Positions 27,734-36,000 of a stretch of DNA of 58,614 nucleotides are shown in pieces. The stretch comes from Haloplasmatales bacterium 4B (GTDB lineage: Bacteria; Bacillota_I; Bacilli_A; Haloplasmatales; Haloplasmataceae), in the NCBI GenBank assembly GCA_003586005.1, contig NSKI01000077.1:1-58614 (forward strand), in the 5' to 3' direction. Each line of letters begins with the position of its first letter. The first letter of the stretch is position 1. The position numbers were made by a program, and so were the translations under genes. The notes under the pieces are model-generated. The model was not told where the DNA came from, did no database searches, and worked only from the letters and a program-made list of their open reading frames with translations.

Positions 27734-28354
27734 ATGTCTATTTATAACTTGAAAGAGCTGCCATATTCATATGATTCTCTAGAACCAATTATTGATTCTA
27801 GTACAGTAGAAATTCATTATGATAAACATCATAGAACTTATTTGAATAATTTAAATAATGCACTTGTAGGTAATGAATTTTTAGTAGCAGGAAAAACAAT
27901 TGATGAAGTATTAACTAATGTTTTTGAACTCCCTGATGAAATTCGCCAAAAAGTAATAAACTTTGGAGGCGGTTTTGCTAATCATAATTTATATTGGCAA
28001 ATATTATCACCAAATGGTGGTGGAATTCCATCTGGAAAAATAAAAAAGGCAATTAACGAACAATTCGGTGATTTTAGTAAATTTAAAGAAGCATTTAGTT
28101 CTGCCGGAAAAACTTTATTTGGGTCTGGTTGGGCTTGGTTAGTAGTTGATAATGATAGCAAAAAATTAGAAATCATTAAAACAGCTAATCAAGATTCACC
28201 ATTATCCATCGGTAAAACACCAATTTTAACGCTAGATGTTTGGGAACATGCTTATTATTTAAAATACCAAAATCGTCGAGTAGAATATGTTAATGCAATT
28301 TGGAATTTGATTAATTGGGATGAGGTCAATAATTTATTTGAAAAAGCGATGTAA
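27734..28354 (+). CDS. sodA: Superoxide dismutase, Mn/Fe family
   Basis: It converts superoxide to oxygen and hydrogen peroxide in the cytoplasm. The 206-residue protein has all metal ligands: H28 (EIHYDKHH), H84 (ANHNLYW), D168 and H172 (LDVWEHAYY). GGG before the second His and ANQDSPL near 151-157 (the Gln typical of manganese enzymes) suggest Mn use, which is an inference. I start it at ATG 27734 after GGAGGGA; the GTG at 27719 precedes that site. Dps at 57840 is the other oxidative-stress protein in the window. Confidence 0.96.
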   Translation: MSIYNLKELPYSYDSLEPIIDSSTVEIHYDKHHRTYLNNLNNALVGNEFLVAGKTIDEVLTNVFELPDEIRQKVINFGGGFANHNLYWQILSPNGGGIPSGKIKKAINEQFGDFSKFKEAFSSAGKTLFGSGWAWLVVDNDSKKLEIIKTANQDSPLSIGKTPILTLDVWEHAYYLKYQNRRVEYVNAIWNLINWDEVNNLFEKAM

Positions 28355-28418
28355 TAAAATGATTTTAAACTGCATTAAATTTAGTTAACAGAATTTTTTT
28401 AAGTAAGTGTAAAAATAC

Positions 28419-28446
28419 TTGAAAATAACACAGAAAATGTTATAAT
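28419..28446 (+). promoter_or_regulatory. Promoter of rpmG
   Basis: TTGAAA (28419-28424) and TATAAT (28441-28446) are 16 bases apart, about 55 bases before the rpmG start codon. Confidence 0.7.
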
Positions 28447-28475
28447 ATAGTAGTTGCAACAAAAAATGTTAATTT

Positions 28476-28487
28476 TTCGTATACGAA
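28476..28487. promoter_or_regulatory. 12-base perfect palindrome before rpmG
   Basis: TTCGTATACGAA is a perfect palindrome one base before the rpmG ribosome site (GGAGGG, 28489-28494) and downstream of the promoter. It could be an operator. The outer TCGTA...TACGA halves recall a Zur site with the centre missing. No function is established. Confidence 0.35.
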
Positions 28488-28500
28488 TGGAGGGTTACAA

Positions 28501-28650
28501 ATGCGTGTAAACTTGACTTTAGTATGTACTGAGTGTAAAGAACACAACTATATTTCAAAAAAGAATAAACGTAATAACGCTGAACGTTTAGAATTAAAAA
28601 AATATTGTTCAAGATGTAATAAATCAACATTACATAGAGAGAAAAAATAA
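28501..28650 (+). CDS. rpmG: Ribosomal protein bL33
   Basis: It is a small protein of the 50S subunit. The 49 residues begin [12 protein letters not shown] and carry both CxxC pairs (C9/C12 and C36/C39), so this is the zinc-binding form. In Bacillus, zinc-containing and zinc-free L33 paralogues are exchanged under zinc stress. It has its own promoter and terminator, so it is a single-gene transcript. ATG follows GGAGGG. The location between sodA and glcK matches Bacillus rpmGA. Confidence 0.95.
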   Translation: MRVNLTLVCTECKEHNYISKKNKRNNAERLELKKYCSRCNKSTLHREKK

Positions 28651-28656
28651 TAAAAG

Positions 28657-28678
28657 CTGACATATTTGTCAGTTTTTT
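28657..28678 (+). terminator. Intrinsic terminator after rpmG
   Basis: CTGACA / TGTCAG with a TATT loop is followed by six T residues. Confidence 0.85.
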
Positions 28679-28700
28679 ATTTAACTACATATAAAACATG

Positions 28701-28709
28701 TGTTATAAT
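28701..28709 (+). promoter_or_regulatory. Extended -10 promoter of glcK
   Basis: TGTTATAAT is a perfect extended -10 (TGnTATAAT) 30 bases before the glcK ATG. Only a weak -35 (TTAACT, 28681-28686) is 17 bases upstream. Confidence 0.55.
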
Positions 28710-28739
28710 ATTTTTGGTTAACAAAGTAAGGAGAAATAT

Positions 28740-29678
28740 ATGAAAAAATACATTTATGGAGTAGATTTAGGTGGGACAACCATAAAAATCGGATTTTTTC
28801 CCATTGACGGTGAACTAATAGAAAAATTTGAGATAAAAACAAACACAGAAAATGGTGGAATAAATATACTAGGTGACATAGTTAAAGCCATAAATTCACA
28901 TATGTTAGCTAATAAGTTATCAAAAGACGATGTAAAAGGTTTAGGAATTGGTGTTCCTGGTCCAGTTAGTAACGGAATTGTTCAAAGTTGTGTTAATTTA
29001 GGCTGGGGATCTGTTGAGGTTAAGAGTGATTTAGAAAGATTAATAAATTTACCTGTTTCAGTTTCAAATGATGCTAACGTTGCTGGTTTTGGCGAATTGT
29101 GGAAGGGTGGAGGAACTGGTTATAATAATTTAGTTTTTATCACACTAGGAACCGGTGTTGGCGGTGCAGTTGTTTGCGACAATAAAATTGTAGATGGCCA
29201 TGTTGGTTGTGGTGGTGAGATTGGCCACGCACCATCTTTAGACAATGAATTTAAATGTAATTGTGGTAAAATCGGTTGTTTAGAAACCGTAGCTTCCGCT
29301 ACTGGTATTGTAAGGATTGCTAATAAATTTTTGAAAACCAGTTCAAATAAATCAATTTTAAGAGGTAAAGAAAATATTAGCTCAAAAGATGTTTTTGATG
29401 CTGCTAAAAAAAATGATGATATTGCCTTAAAAACAATAGATTATTTTGGTAAGAATTTGGGGTTTGTTTGTGCTACATTAGCTGTAACCACAAATCCAGA
29501 GGCTATAGTTTTTGGTGGTGGCGTTTCAAAAGCTGGTGATATATTAATAGATGTTGTAAAAAAACATTTTAACGAATACGCATTTTCGGTTTTAAGAGAA
29601 ACAACAAAATTTAAATTAGCAACATTAGGTAATGATGCAGGAATTTATGGTGCTGCCTATTTAGCTAATCAGATGTAG
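28740..29678 (+). CDS. glcK: ROK-family glucokinase
   Basis: It phosphorylates glucose with ATP at the entry to glycolysis. The 312-residue ROK protein has the ATP-phosphate loop GVDLGGTTIKIG, GIGVPGPV, the sugar-binding SNDANVAGFGE, ITLGTGVGG, and the zinc motif EIGHAPS...CNCGKIGCLE that marks the ROK family. The position after rpmG and before a YqgX-like hydrolase matches Bacillus glcK. ATG follows AAGGAG. The two genes are 7 bases apart and share a terminator, so they form an operon. Confidence 0.94.
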   Translation: MKKYIYGVDLGGTTIKIGFFPIDGELIEKFEIKTNTENGGINILGDIVKAINSHMLANKLSKDDVKGLGIGVPGPVSNGIVQSCVNLGWGSVEVKSDLERLINLPVSVSNDANVAGFGELWKGGGTGYNNLVFITLGTGVGGAVVCDNKIVDGHVGCGGEIGHAPSLDNEFKCNCGKIGCLETVASATGIVRIANKFLKTSSNKSILRGKENISSKDVFDAAKKNDDIALKTIDYFGKNLGFVCATLAVTTNPEAIVFGGGVSKAGDILIDVVKKHFNEYAFSVLRETTKFKLATLGNDAGIYGAAYLANQM

Positions 29679-29685
29679 GTGAAAT

Positions 29686-30315
29686 ATGAAGATAGAAACA
29701 TTTTCAAATAATTTTTTACAAACAAATACTTATTTTCTAATACAAAATAATGATTGTTTAATAGTAGACCCAGGAAGTAATTCTAAGCAAATTATTAAAA
29801 TAGTCGAAAAAAATCAATTTGTAGTCAAAGGCGTTATCCTAACCCATGCTCACTTTGATCATTTTATTTCATGTAATGAAATAAATCTACTTTTTAATGT
29901 GCCATTATACATACACAAAAAAGGGATTGATTTATTATATGATCCCGAAAAAAATCTATCCTCTTATATGGTGCAAATTCCTCCTCTTTTTTTGAATAAA
30001 TCAATTAATGTTTTTGAAATTAATGAAGAGACAAACCAAATAGAAAATTTTCTAATTAAAATAATTCATACTCCTGGTCACAGTCCAGAGGGTATATGTT
30101 TATATTTTAAGGAAAATGGATTTTTAATTTCTGGAGACACATTATTTAAATCTGGGATTGGTAGAACTGATTTATATAATGGTAATGAAAAACAATTAAT
30201 CGTAAATATCAAAAGTAAATTATTTAAATTACCTGAAGATACTATTGTATACCCAGGACATGGAGATAAAACAACTATCGGTTATGAAAAAAAATATAAT
30301 CAATTTGTAAAATAG
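29686..30315 (+). CDS. Metallo-beta-lactamase-fold hydrolase, YqgX-like (glyoxalase II family)
   Basis: It is probably a thioester hydrolase of the glyoxalase II type; the substrate is not known. The 209-residue protein has the metal site THAHFDH, a further His in HTPGHSPEG, the bridging Asp in ISGDTLF and a C-terminal His in VYPGHGDKT. It lacks the extra C-terminal domain of classical glyoxalase II. It follows glcK by 7 bases, as yqgX lies near glcK in Bacillus, and ends in a strong terminator that overlaps its stop codon. Confidence 0.88.
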   Translation: MKIETFSNNFLQTNTYFLIQNNDCLIVDPGSNSKQIIKIVEKNQFVVKGVILTHAHFDHFISCNEINLLFNVPLYIHKKGIDLLYDPEKNLSSYMVQIPPLFLNKSINVFEINEETNQIENFLIKIIHTPGHSPEGICLYFKENGFLISGDTLFKSGIGRTDLYNGNEKQLIVNIKSKLFKLPEDTIVYPGHGDKTTIGYEKKYNQFVK

Positions 30316-30352
30316 TTTAGAATTTAAATCATTCTAAACTATTTTTATTTTT
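30311..30352 (+). terminator. Intrinsic terminator of glcK-yqgX
   Basis: The perfect 13-base repeat AATAGTTTAGAAT / ATTCTAAACTATT is followed by T-rich sequence. It includes the stop codon of the hydrolase gene. Confidence 0.9.
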
Positions 30353-30408
30353 TAGTAAAAAGTTTTTATATAGCGTATATAAATTTGAGGACTAGAAAGG
30401 AGGAATCT

Positions 30409-31383
30409 ATTGTTAATTTTAACAATTTCTTAGAAAAATTAATTTTAGAAGCAAAAAGTCAATATGCTACTGACATCCATTTTTTAGTTAACGCATCTTG
30501 CTGTTTAATAAAAATTCGTGTTAATGAAAAATTAATTGCTTTAACTGAAGTTGACTCAGTATATTATCAAAAATTGAGTATGTATATTAAATTTATAAGC
30601 CATATGAATTTAAATATTTCAAAAAGTCCTCAATCCAGTGCTTTTAATATCAATATAAACAAAATAAAAACGCGTATTCGTGTTTCAACTCTACCATCTT
30701 TTGAAAATGAAAGTATTGTCTTAAGAATTAACAATACTAATTTAAATGAAGAAATAAAAAAACTATTGCTTTTTGAGGAACAAGAGAAAGTGTTTACTAA
30801 CATCTTAAATCAATCTACTGGTTTAATATTAATTACAGGACCCACTTGTTCAGGTAAAACAACCTTAACATATAGTTTATTAAATTATTTAAAAGATAAA
30901 AGTCTAGCAATAGTAACAATTGAAGATCCAGTTGAACAATTTGAACAAGGTTTCGTCCAACTTCAAATTAATGAAAATGCTGGAGTAAATTATGAAAGTG
31001 GAGTAAAAGAAATTTTAAGACATGATCCCGATGTGATACTTATTGGTGAAATAAGAGATGCTAAGACAGCTAAAGCTGCAATCAGAGCGAGTTTAACAGG
31101 ACATCTCGTAATTAGCACAATGCATGCAACTGATGCCTTAAAAGCTTTATATCGCCTTTTAGAATTTGGTATGTCTATACAGGATTTAGAACAAACTTTA
31201 ATTTTGGTTACTAATCAACGTTTGACAATAAATGAGGAAACAAAAAAAATAATCCTAGAGTACTTAAATCAAATAAAAATCTTAGAAGCACTAACTTATA
31301 TGAAATATGGCGGTAAATTTGACTATAAAAAAATAAATGATTATTTAGTGAGCAACAAAGATTTTCTTGTAGTAAAAAAATAG
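30409..31383 (+). CDS. comGA: Competence pseudopilus ATPase ComGA
   Basis: It powers assembly of the competence pseudopilus for DNA uptake. The 325-residue protein has Walker A (GPTCSGKTT), an Asp box (IEDPVE), Walker B (VILIGEIRD) and a His box (STMHATDA). It lacks the N-terminal MshEN domain and the zinc motif of the pilB product, as expected for ComGA. The start is unusual. The only strong ribosome site, AAAGGAGG (about 30396-30403), is followed in frame by ATT at 30409. The only other upstream option is a TTG at 30385 with no ribosome site, and the first in-frame ATG lies about 60 codons in. It heads the comG operon. Confidence 0.9.
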   Translation: MVNFNNFLEKLILEAKSQYATDIHFLVNASCCLIKIRVNEKLIALTEVDSVYYQKLSMYIKFISHMNLNISKSPQSSAFNININKIKTRIRVSTLPSFENESIVLRINNTNLNEEIKKLLLFEEQEKVFTNILNQSTGLILITGPTCSGKTTLTYSLLNYLKDKSLAIVTIEDPVEQFEQGFVQLQINENAGVNYESGVKEILRHDPDVILIGEIRDAKTAKAAIRASLTGHLVISTMHATDALKALYRLLEFGMSIQDLEQTLILVTNQRLTINEETKKIILEYLNQIKILEALTYMKYGGKFDYKKINDYLVSNKDFLVVKK

Positions 31384-31391
31384 GTGAGTAT

Positions 31392-32321
31392 ATGAATGTA
31401 AATGAACAGTATTTATTAATCAAAAGTTTTAATCGCTTGCTTCAAAAAGGCTATTCTTTGAATGAAGTCATTATTTTAATGGCGAATATCAAACCCAAAA
31501 TTATTAACAAATTAAAAAAACTGTTAAATGAAGGTTTTATGTTATCACAAATCTTTAAAAAAATGCGGTTTAAAAAATTTGTTTATGATTATTTATTAAT
31601 AGGTGAAAAATGTAATAAAGTCAATGAAGTTATTAGCTTAATTGAAAATGAATACGAAAATTATTTAAAGCTAAAAAAACAAATGAATAAAGTATTACTA
31701 TATCCAATCATTTTATATACTTTTGCTTTAATTTGTTTTGAACTAATTCGCATAAGTTTATATCCAATAATTCATTCATTATTAGGAGATTTTGGGATAA
31801 AACAAAATCAAACAATTATCTTTTTAGCCTTTAATATGTTGAAAATAATCGGAGTAGTATCAATAATAATTATTTTTTTAACTAATTATTTTAAGCAAAT
31901 TTCTAATGCTATCCCCTTTATCAAAAATAACCGTTGTCTCATCATCGTTAAAAATTTAATTATTTTATTAACTTGTGGTAATAGTTTAAATGATGCTATG
32001 GAGATTTTACAAGCTAATTTAAATCAAAAAATATTTCGAATTTATGAATTAAAACAAGCATTGTTTAATAATCATAGATTTACCATCTTTTCTCCATTTA
32101 CTTTAGCATTTAAAGAATATTTCAAACTTGGTTTAAAAAGTAATGAATTAGTACAAACATTAAAAGATTATCATGACATAACAAATGAACTCTTTCTAGA
32201 AAAGTTAACAAAACTTGCCTACGTTATTCAATTTTTCCTGTTTACTATTATTTCGATAAATATTTTCTTAATTTATTATTTAATCATGATGCCTTTATTA
32301 AATATTTCAGATAAATTATGA
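31392..32321 (+). CDS. comGB: Competence pseudopilus platform protein ComGB
   Basis: It is the membrane platform partner of ComGA. The 309-residue T2SSF-type protein is shorter than PilC of the island (405 residues) and more Lys/Asn rich. It has the first repeat start (KSFNRLLQKGYSLNEVIILM) and three hydrophobic segments (about 105-125, 150-170, 280-305). ATG follows AGGTGAG, 8 bases after comGA. Confidence 0.88.
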   Translation: MNVNEQYLLIKSFNRLLQKGYSLNEVIILMANIKPKIINKLKKLLNEGFMLSQIFKKMRFKKFVYDYLLIGEKCNKVNEVISLIENEYENYLKLKKQMNKVLLYPIILYTFALICFELIRISLYPIIHSLLGDFGIKQNQTIIFLAFNMLKIIGVVSIIIIFLTNYFKQISNAIPFIKNNRCLIIVKNLIILLTCGNSLNDAMEILQANLNQKIFRIYELKQALFNNHRFTIFSPFTLAFKEYFKLGLKSNELVQTLKDYHDITNELFLEKLTKLAYVIQFFLFTIISINIFLIYYLIMMPLLNISDKL

Positions 32322-32337
32322 AAGGTAGGGCAAAAGT

Positions 32338-32640
32338 ATGAATAAAAAGGGTTTTACCCTAACTGAGTTACTTATTGTTGTTATTATAATTTCGGGATTA
32401 ATGTATTTGATCGTTCCAAACATCACAAGTACAAAAAAAGCCCTCGATGATAAAACTTGTGATGCTTATATTGAATTAGTAAATTCGCAAATTCAAGCCT
32501 ATAAATTAGAATATGATGAAGTTCCTTTGACATTAACAGATTTAGTAAATAGTAATTATATTAAATCCGATAAATGCCCAAATGGTAATGTAATTAACTA
32601 TGTTGATGGGGTCGCGAGTAAATCATTAAATGAATCATAA
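32338..32640 (+). CDS. comGC: Competence pseudopilin ComGC
   Basis: It is the main pseudopilin of the DNA-uptake filament. The 100-residue prepilin has the leader MNKKG, then FTLTELLIVVIIISGLMYLI with Glu5. The soluble part has two cysteines (in DDKTCDAYIEL and SDKCPNG) in places similar to Bacillus ComGC, which forms a disulphide. It starts 16 bases after comGB. Confidence 0.92.
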   Translation: MNKKGFTLTELLIVVIIISGLMYLIVPNITSTKKALDDKTCDAYIELVNSQIQAYKLEYDEVPLTLTDLVNSNYIKSDKCPNGNVINYVDGVASKSLNES

Positions 32641-33052
32641 AGGCATGTATTTAACAGAAGCTGTATTTGTAGTAGTATTAATTTGTTTAATTCTATTATT
32701 AACCCCATTTATAAAAAACAACATTTGTGATATTAAAATTAAATATTTTATAAATTCTTTAAATAACGATATTAACTATGGGCTTGAATATTCAATAACT
32801 CATTATAATTTAGTAAAAATAAAATTTTATCCAAATAAACATATATATAAAATAACAGATGGAAATGCATTTATTTTAAAAGAAAAAAAATATGATAAGA
32901 GTCTTCTTATTGATTCTTACATTATTTATGATGTAATTGAAATAACTCATGGGCATGTAAATGAGTATAATTATTTTTATCTTAGTTGTGGCAAAATCAA
33001 ATATAAGGTTAATATCTATGAAAAGAGTGGGATAATTAATGTTTCAAAATAA
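32630..33052 (+). CDS. comGD: Competence minor pseudopilin, ComGD-like
   Basis: It is a likely minor pseudopilin. The 140-residue protein starts MNHKG then MYLTEAVFVVVLICLILLL, keeping Gly and Glu5. It overlaps comGC by 11 bases, which implies coupled translation. The assignment as ComGD rests on its order in the operon and its size more than on sequence. Confidence 0.78.
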   Translation: MNHKGMYLTEAVFVVVLICLILLLTPFIKNNICDIKIKYFINSLNNDINYGLEYSITHYNLVKIKFYPNKHIYKITDGNAFILKEKKYDKSLLIDSYIIYDVIEITHGHVNEYNYFYLSCGKIKYKVNIYEKSGIINVSK

Positions 33053-33338
33053 AAAAGGGATAATTTATTATGAATTACTACTTTGTTTATTAATAATTAC
33101 GTCTTTAATCAGCTTTTTATTAGTTATGCAAAATAAAATTTTATGGTCTACTAAAAATAATAAGTTAACATATGAAATGAAACAAGTATTAAGTTTAAAC
33201 GTTATGTTACTTGAAAATAATGAAACATTAACAATTAGTGATAAATATATTTTAAGCCAATTCGAAACTGAATTATGTATAGAATGGACTGATTTAAATG
33301 GTGAAAAAAAGGTTATGTGCCAAAAATACTGGAATTAG
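33039..33338 (+). CDS. comGE: Competence minor pseudopilin, ComGE-like
   Basis: This is a 99-residue prepilin-like protein: leader QNKKG followed by IIYYELLLCLLIITSLISFLL with Glu in place. It overlaps comGD by 14 bases and comGF by 41 bases. The order in the operon suggests ComGE. Confidence 0.72.
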   Translation: MFQNKKGIIYYELLLCLLIITSLISFLLVMQNKILWSTKNNKLTYEMKQVLSLNVMLLENNETLTISDKYILSQFETELCIEWTDLNGEKKVMCQKYWN

Positions 33339-33732
33339 TTACTTGGAAGTAATTTATTCACTATTTTTAATTATAAATTTGTTTGTTTTATTTCATCAAA
33401 TATTTTATAATGTAAATATTGAAACTCATATTAGTAAGCAAAAACAAATATTAGTTTATGAAACAGCTTTTTCAAGAATTGAACAAAACCTAAAGGAAGC
33501 CAAATATATTGAAGTAAGTGGAGATGAAATTAAATATGTATATCAATTTCAAAATTATAAATATAATATTTTTGCTAATAAACTTACTTTACATATTGGC
33601 TATCACGATATGATCTATTATTTAGAAAATATTAAATCATGGCAGTTAATATTAAGTGATCACCTTCTAATAATACTGATAACTGATTTAGAAAATATTA
33701 AGTATGTTAGCCAGGTAATAATTTATGATTAA
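33298..33732 (+). CDS. comGF: Competence minor pseudopilin, ComGF-like
   Basis: This 144-residue prepilin-like protein has NTG then ISYLEVIYSLFLIINLFVLF with Glu5. It starts inside comGE, at ATG 33298 or the adjacent GTG 33301, without a clear ribosome site, so it likely depends on coupling. ComGF is assigned by order and length. Confidence 0.72.
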   Translation: MVKKRLCAKNTGISYLEVIYSLFLIINLFVLFHQIFYNVNIETHISKQKQILVYETAFSRIEQNLKEAKYIEVSGDEIKYVYQFQNYKYNIFANKLTLHIGYHDMIYYLENIKSWQLILSDHLLIILITDLENIKYVSQVIIYD

Positions 33733-34105
33733 ATCAAAAGTTGGATTCTTTCTACCTTATACTATGTTTATTTTTATATTGGTATTAAATATATTCATTT
33801 TTATTATTTTGTGTAGTTTAAACACAAATAGATACTATGAAGACAAAGATAATTATTATCAAATATTTATTTTAGAAGAACGGGCAAAACGCCACATCAC
33901 TTATAAAATCACAAATAATTTAGTTAGTAATTTTTACCAAGAGCAAGTTTTTTATGATGAAGATTTTCTATTTTTAACTTATGAATTTAACGAAAGTGAG
34001 AAACTTTGGACAATTACAATTCGTATTTATCATAAGTTTATTAATGAATTTGCGCAAGCTTATTATGACATTGAAACAAAAGAATTAACTTATATAGTTC
34101 GTTAA
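33725..34105 (+). CDS. comGG: Competence protein, ComGG-like
   Basis: This is the last gene of the comG operon. The 126-residue protein has one N-terminal hydrophobic segment preceded by KSKVGFFLPY, a degenerate prepilin start without Glu5, as is usual for ComGG. It overlaps comGF by 8 bases. Sequence alone would not identify it. Confidence 0.68.
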   Translation: MIKSKVGFFLPYTMFIFILVLNIFIFIILCSLNTNRYYEDKDNYYQIFILEERAKRHITYKITNNLVSNFYQEQVFYDEDFLFLTYEFNESEKLWTITIRIYHKFINEFAQAYYDIETKELTYIVR

Positions 34106-34115
34106 GGAGAAGAAG

Positions 34116-34616
34116 ATGCTAATATTTCTAATAGGAATGATGGGTTCAGGAAAAACAATAGTAGGGAAACATCTTAGTGATAGTCTCGGATATAAATTTA
34201 TCGATACTGATGATCAAATTGAATTAAATAAAGGTATGAGTATCACTGAAATCATTCATGAATTTGGTATTGAAAAGTTTAGAGAATATGAAATTGTTAC
34301 TCTAAAGAAAACAAAATTACCATTTAATACTGTTATTTCTACAGGTGGTGGAATAATTCTAAATTCTGAAAATAGGCAGTTCATGAAAAAAAATGGAGTA
34401 GTAGTTTATTTAAAAACAAGTGTTAAAGTTATCGAAAACAGACTTACTAAAGCGGATTTATTAAATAGACCTTTATTAAAAACAAATAAATTATTTGATA
34501 TTTATCAAGAACGTAAAACTTATTATGAGGTAGCAGCAAACTTTACCATTTTATGTGATGATCTAAGTGTAGAGGATATTTGTTTAAATATTATTAAAAA
34601 ACTCAATTTGAAATAG
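34116..34616 (+). CDS. aroK: Shikimate kinase
   Basis: It phosphorylates shikimate with ATP in aromatic amino-acid synthesis. The 166-residue P-loop kinase has Walker A GMMGSGKTIVG, the shikimate-binding DTDDQIE and FREYE motifs, and the STGGG loop. The lid arginine region DLLNRPLL is present. It follows the comG operon by 10 bases behind AAGGAGAAG and may be cotranscribed with it. AroQ, another step of the same pathway, is 0.9 kb downstream. Confidence 0.94.
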   Translation: MLIFLIGMMGSGKTIVGKHLSDSLGYKFIDTDDQIELNKGMSITEIIHEFGIEKFREYEIVTLKKTKLPFNTVISTGGGIILNSENRQFMKKNGVVVYLKTSVKVIENRLTKADLLNRPLLKTNKLFDIYQERKTYYEVAANFTILCDDLSVEDICLNIIKKLNLK

Positions 34617-34652
34617 AAAGGTGGTTCTGTGTAATACACGAACCACCTTTTA
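34617..34652. terminator. Intrinsic terminator between aroK and the leftward pair
   Basis: AAAGGTGGTTC / GAACCACCTTT is a perfect 11-base repeat. It stands between convergent genes and could act in both directions. Confidence 0.85.
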
Positions 34653-34668
34653 AGTTTAATTTAATTAA

Positions 34669-35034
34669 TTATTTCTTATACATAATAATTTCAGATTCAA
34701 AAAATTTTTCTTGAAATTCAACTAATGCACTGATTTGTTCTTTATTGTATTTATTAGTTTGTTTTGCAACCACCAATTTATCTTCAATATCATTAAAGCG
34801 GTGTATAATAGCTACTACTATTCCTTCATATTTCTCTAAAGGTAGAAATTCTCCAATAATATAAGCATCTATTTCTTTGCCATCACCTGAAATTGTATTC
34901 GGTATATAACCATAATTTATGGGGTAAAAAATATTATGCTCAGGATGTCTAGAAGTAAGAGGTCGGTCTATAATAACCAAAACATTCTTGCCTAGAAAAT
35001 TTTTAATTTTATTTACTTTAATGGTCCATCCCAA
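34669..35034 (-). CDS. Small inorganic-pyrophosphatase-like protein
   Basis: Its function is uncertain. The 121-residue protein resembles the core of family I inorganic pyrophosphatases: RHPEHNIFYPINYGYIPN, then SGDGKEIDAYIIGE where the metal-binding DGDPLD-type signature stands in true enzymes, and VVAIIHRFNDIEDKLVVA. Some acidic residues of the signature are not kept, and it is much shorter than the usual 170 or more residues, so it may have a different substrate. It overlaps the upstream rhodanese gene by 22 bases. The start ATG 35034 has no clear ribosome site and a slightly later start is possible. Confidence 0.72.
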   Translation of the reverse strand: MGWTIKVNKIKNFLGKNVLVIIDRPLTSRHPEHNIFYPINYGYIPNTISGDGKEIDAYIIGEFLPLEKYEGIVVAIIHRFNDIEDKLVVAKQTNKYNKEQISALVEFQEKFFESEIIMYKK

Positions 35035-35390
35035 GCTTTTAAACCGAATTTCAATTCATATACTTCATTATATCCTTTAGAACGTAATAAAATTGCTACT
35101 CGACTACTTCTTTTACCAGTAGCACAATACAAAAAAATTGGTTGATCTTTTCTTAATTTATGGTATTCTCTTGAAATAAGTTTTGAATTTATATTTCTTG
35201 CACCATTAATATGCCCAGAATCAAATTCTTTTTTGGTACGCACATCAATTAGTTGGCCTTTGCGCATAATTTGTTTAAATGCTTCTGTTTCTAATTTAAT
35301 GCTTGCTTTTTTTACTTGATAATAAGATATAACCATTATAATTAAAAAAAATAATGCTAAACCTATTAAAGTATATGTTAACCATTGCAT
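35013..35390 (-). CDS. Membrane-anchored rhodanese-domain protein, YqhL-like
   Basis: It is probably a single-domain sulfurtransferase tethered to the membrane. The 125-residue protein has one N-terminal transmembrane segment (about 5-25) and a rhodanese domain with LIDVRTKKEFDSGHI, the active-site loop YCATGKRSS with its cysteine, and a C-terminal GYNEVYELKFGLKAW. ATG 35390 follows GGAGGCGAT; the ATG at 35405 precedes that site. Bacillus yqhL is at a similar place. It is cotranscribed with the pyrophosphatase-like gene. Confidence 0.88.
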   Translation of the reverse strand: MQWLTYTLIGLALFFLIIMVISYYQVKKASIKLETEAFKQIMRKGQLIDVRTKKEFDSGHINGARNINSKLISREYHKLRKDQPIFLYCATGKRSSRVAILLRSKGYNEVYELKFGLKAWDGPLK

Positions 35391-35504
35391 AGATATCGCC
35401 TCCATTAAAAATTATATCATATTTATCAAAAAATTAAAATATCATCAAAAATAAGTTTTACTAAACTTATAAATTGATATAAAATAAAATAGATGGAGGT
35501 ATAT

Positions 35505-35942
35505 ATGAAAATAAAAGTTATCAATGGACCTAATTTAAATATGTTAGGCAACAGAAAAGTTAATGTTTACGGTGAGAATAGTTATTCAGATTTAGAAAAA
35601 CTAATATATAGTTTTTGTTCTGAAGGGAATATTGAATGTGAAGTGATTCAAAGTAATTATGAAGGCAAAATAATTGATGCCATCCACAGTGCTTATTATG
35701 ATGATGTTGATTTCTTGATTATTAATCCTGGTGCTTTTACTCACTATTCATACGCAATAAGAGATGCATTAGAGATTTTAAAATGTATTATAATTGAAGT
35801 ACATATTTCTGATATATATAATAGAGAAGATTTTCGTAAAGTGAATTTGATGAGTGATGTTGTATCGCATAGTATAATTGGAAAAGGTTTGAAAGGCTAT
35901 CTTGAGGCGATAAATTATGGCTTGGAAAATTATAAAAGATAG
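35505..35942 (+). CDS. aroQ: 3-dehydroquinate dehydratase, type II
   Basis: It dehydrates 3-dehydroquinate in the shikimate pathway. The 145-residue protein has the family motifs NGPNLNMLGNR...VYG (with the catalytic Tyr), NPGAFTHYSYAIRDAL (substrate Asn and His nearby) and EVHISDIYNREDFR (catalytic His and Arg). I start it at ATG 35505 after GGAGGT; the earlier ATG at 35493 overlaps that site. Bacillus yqhS lies just before efp, as here. Confidence 0.95.
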   Translation: MKIKVINGPNLNMLGNRKVNVYGENSYSDLEKLIYSFCSEGNIECEVIQSNYEGKIIDAIHSAYYDDVDFLIINPGAFTHYSYAIRDALEILKCIIIEVHISDIYNREDFRKVNLMSDVVSHSIIGKGLKGYLEAINYGLENYKR

Positions 35943-35968
35943 ACAAACGTCGATTTTTTTTATATAAT
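35940..35968 (+). promoter_or_regulatory. Promoter of efp
   Basis: TAGACA (35940-35945) and TATAAT (35963-35968) are 17 bases apart. The -35 box overlaps the aroQ stop codon. Confidence 0.6.
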
Positions 35969-36000
35969 ATGAATGTTAATTAGTAAATGGAGGTTAATTT

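Noticed and set aside
30316-30408. ComK-type box before comGA
   Set aside because: The region has A and T runs, but I could not find two AAAA-N5-TTTT units at a sensible spacing. In such AT-rich DNA partial matches mean little.
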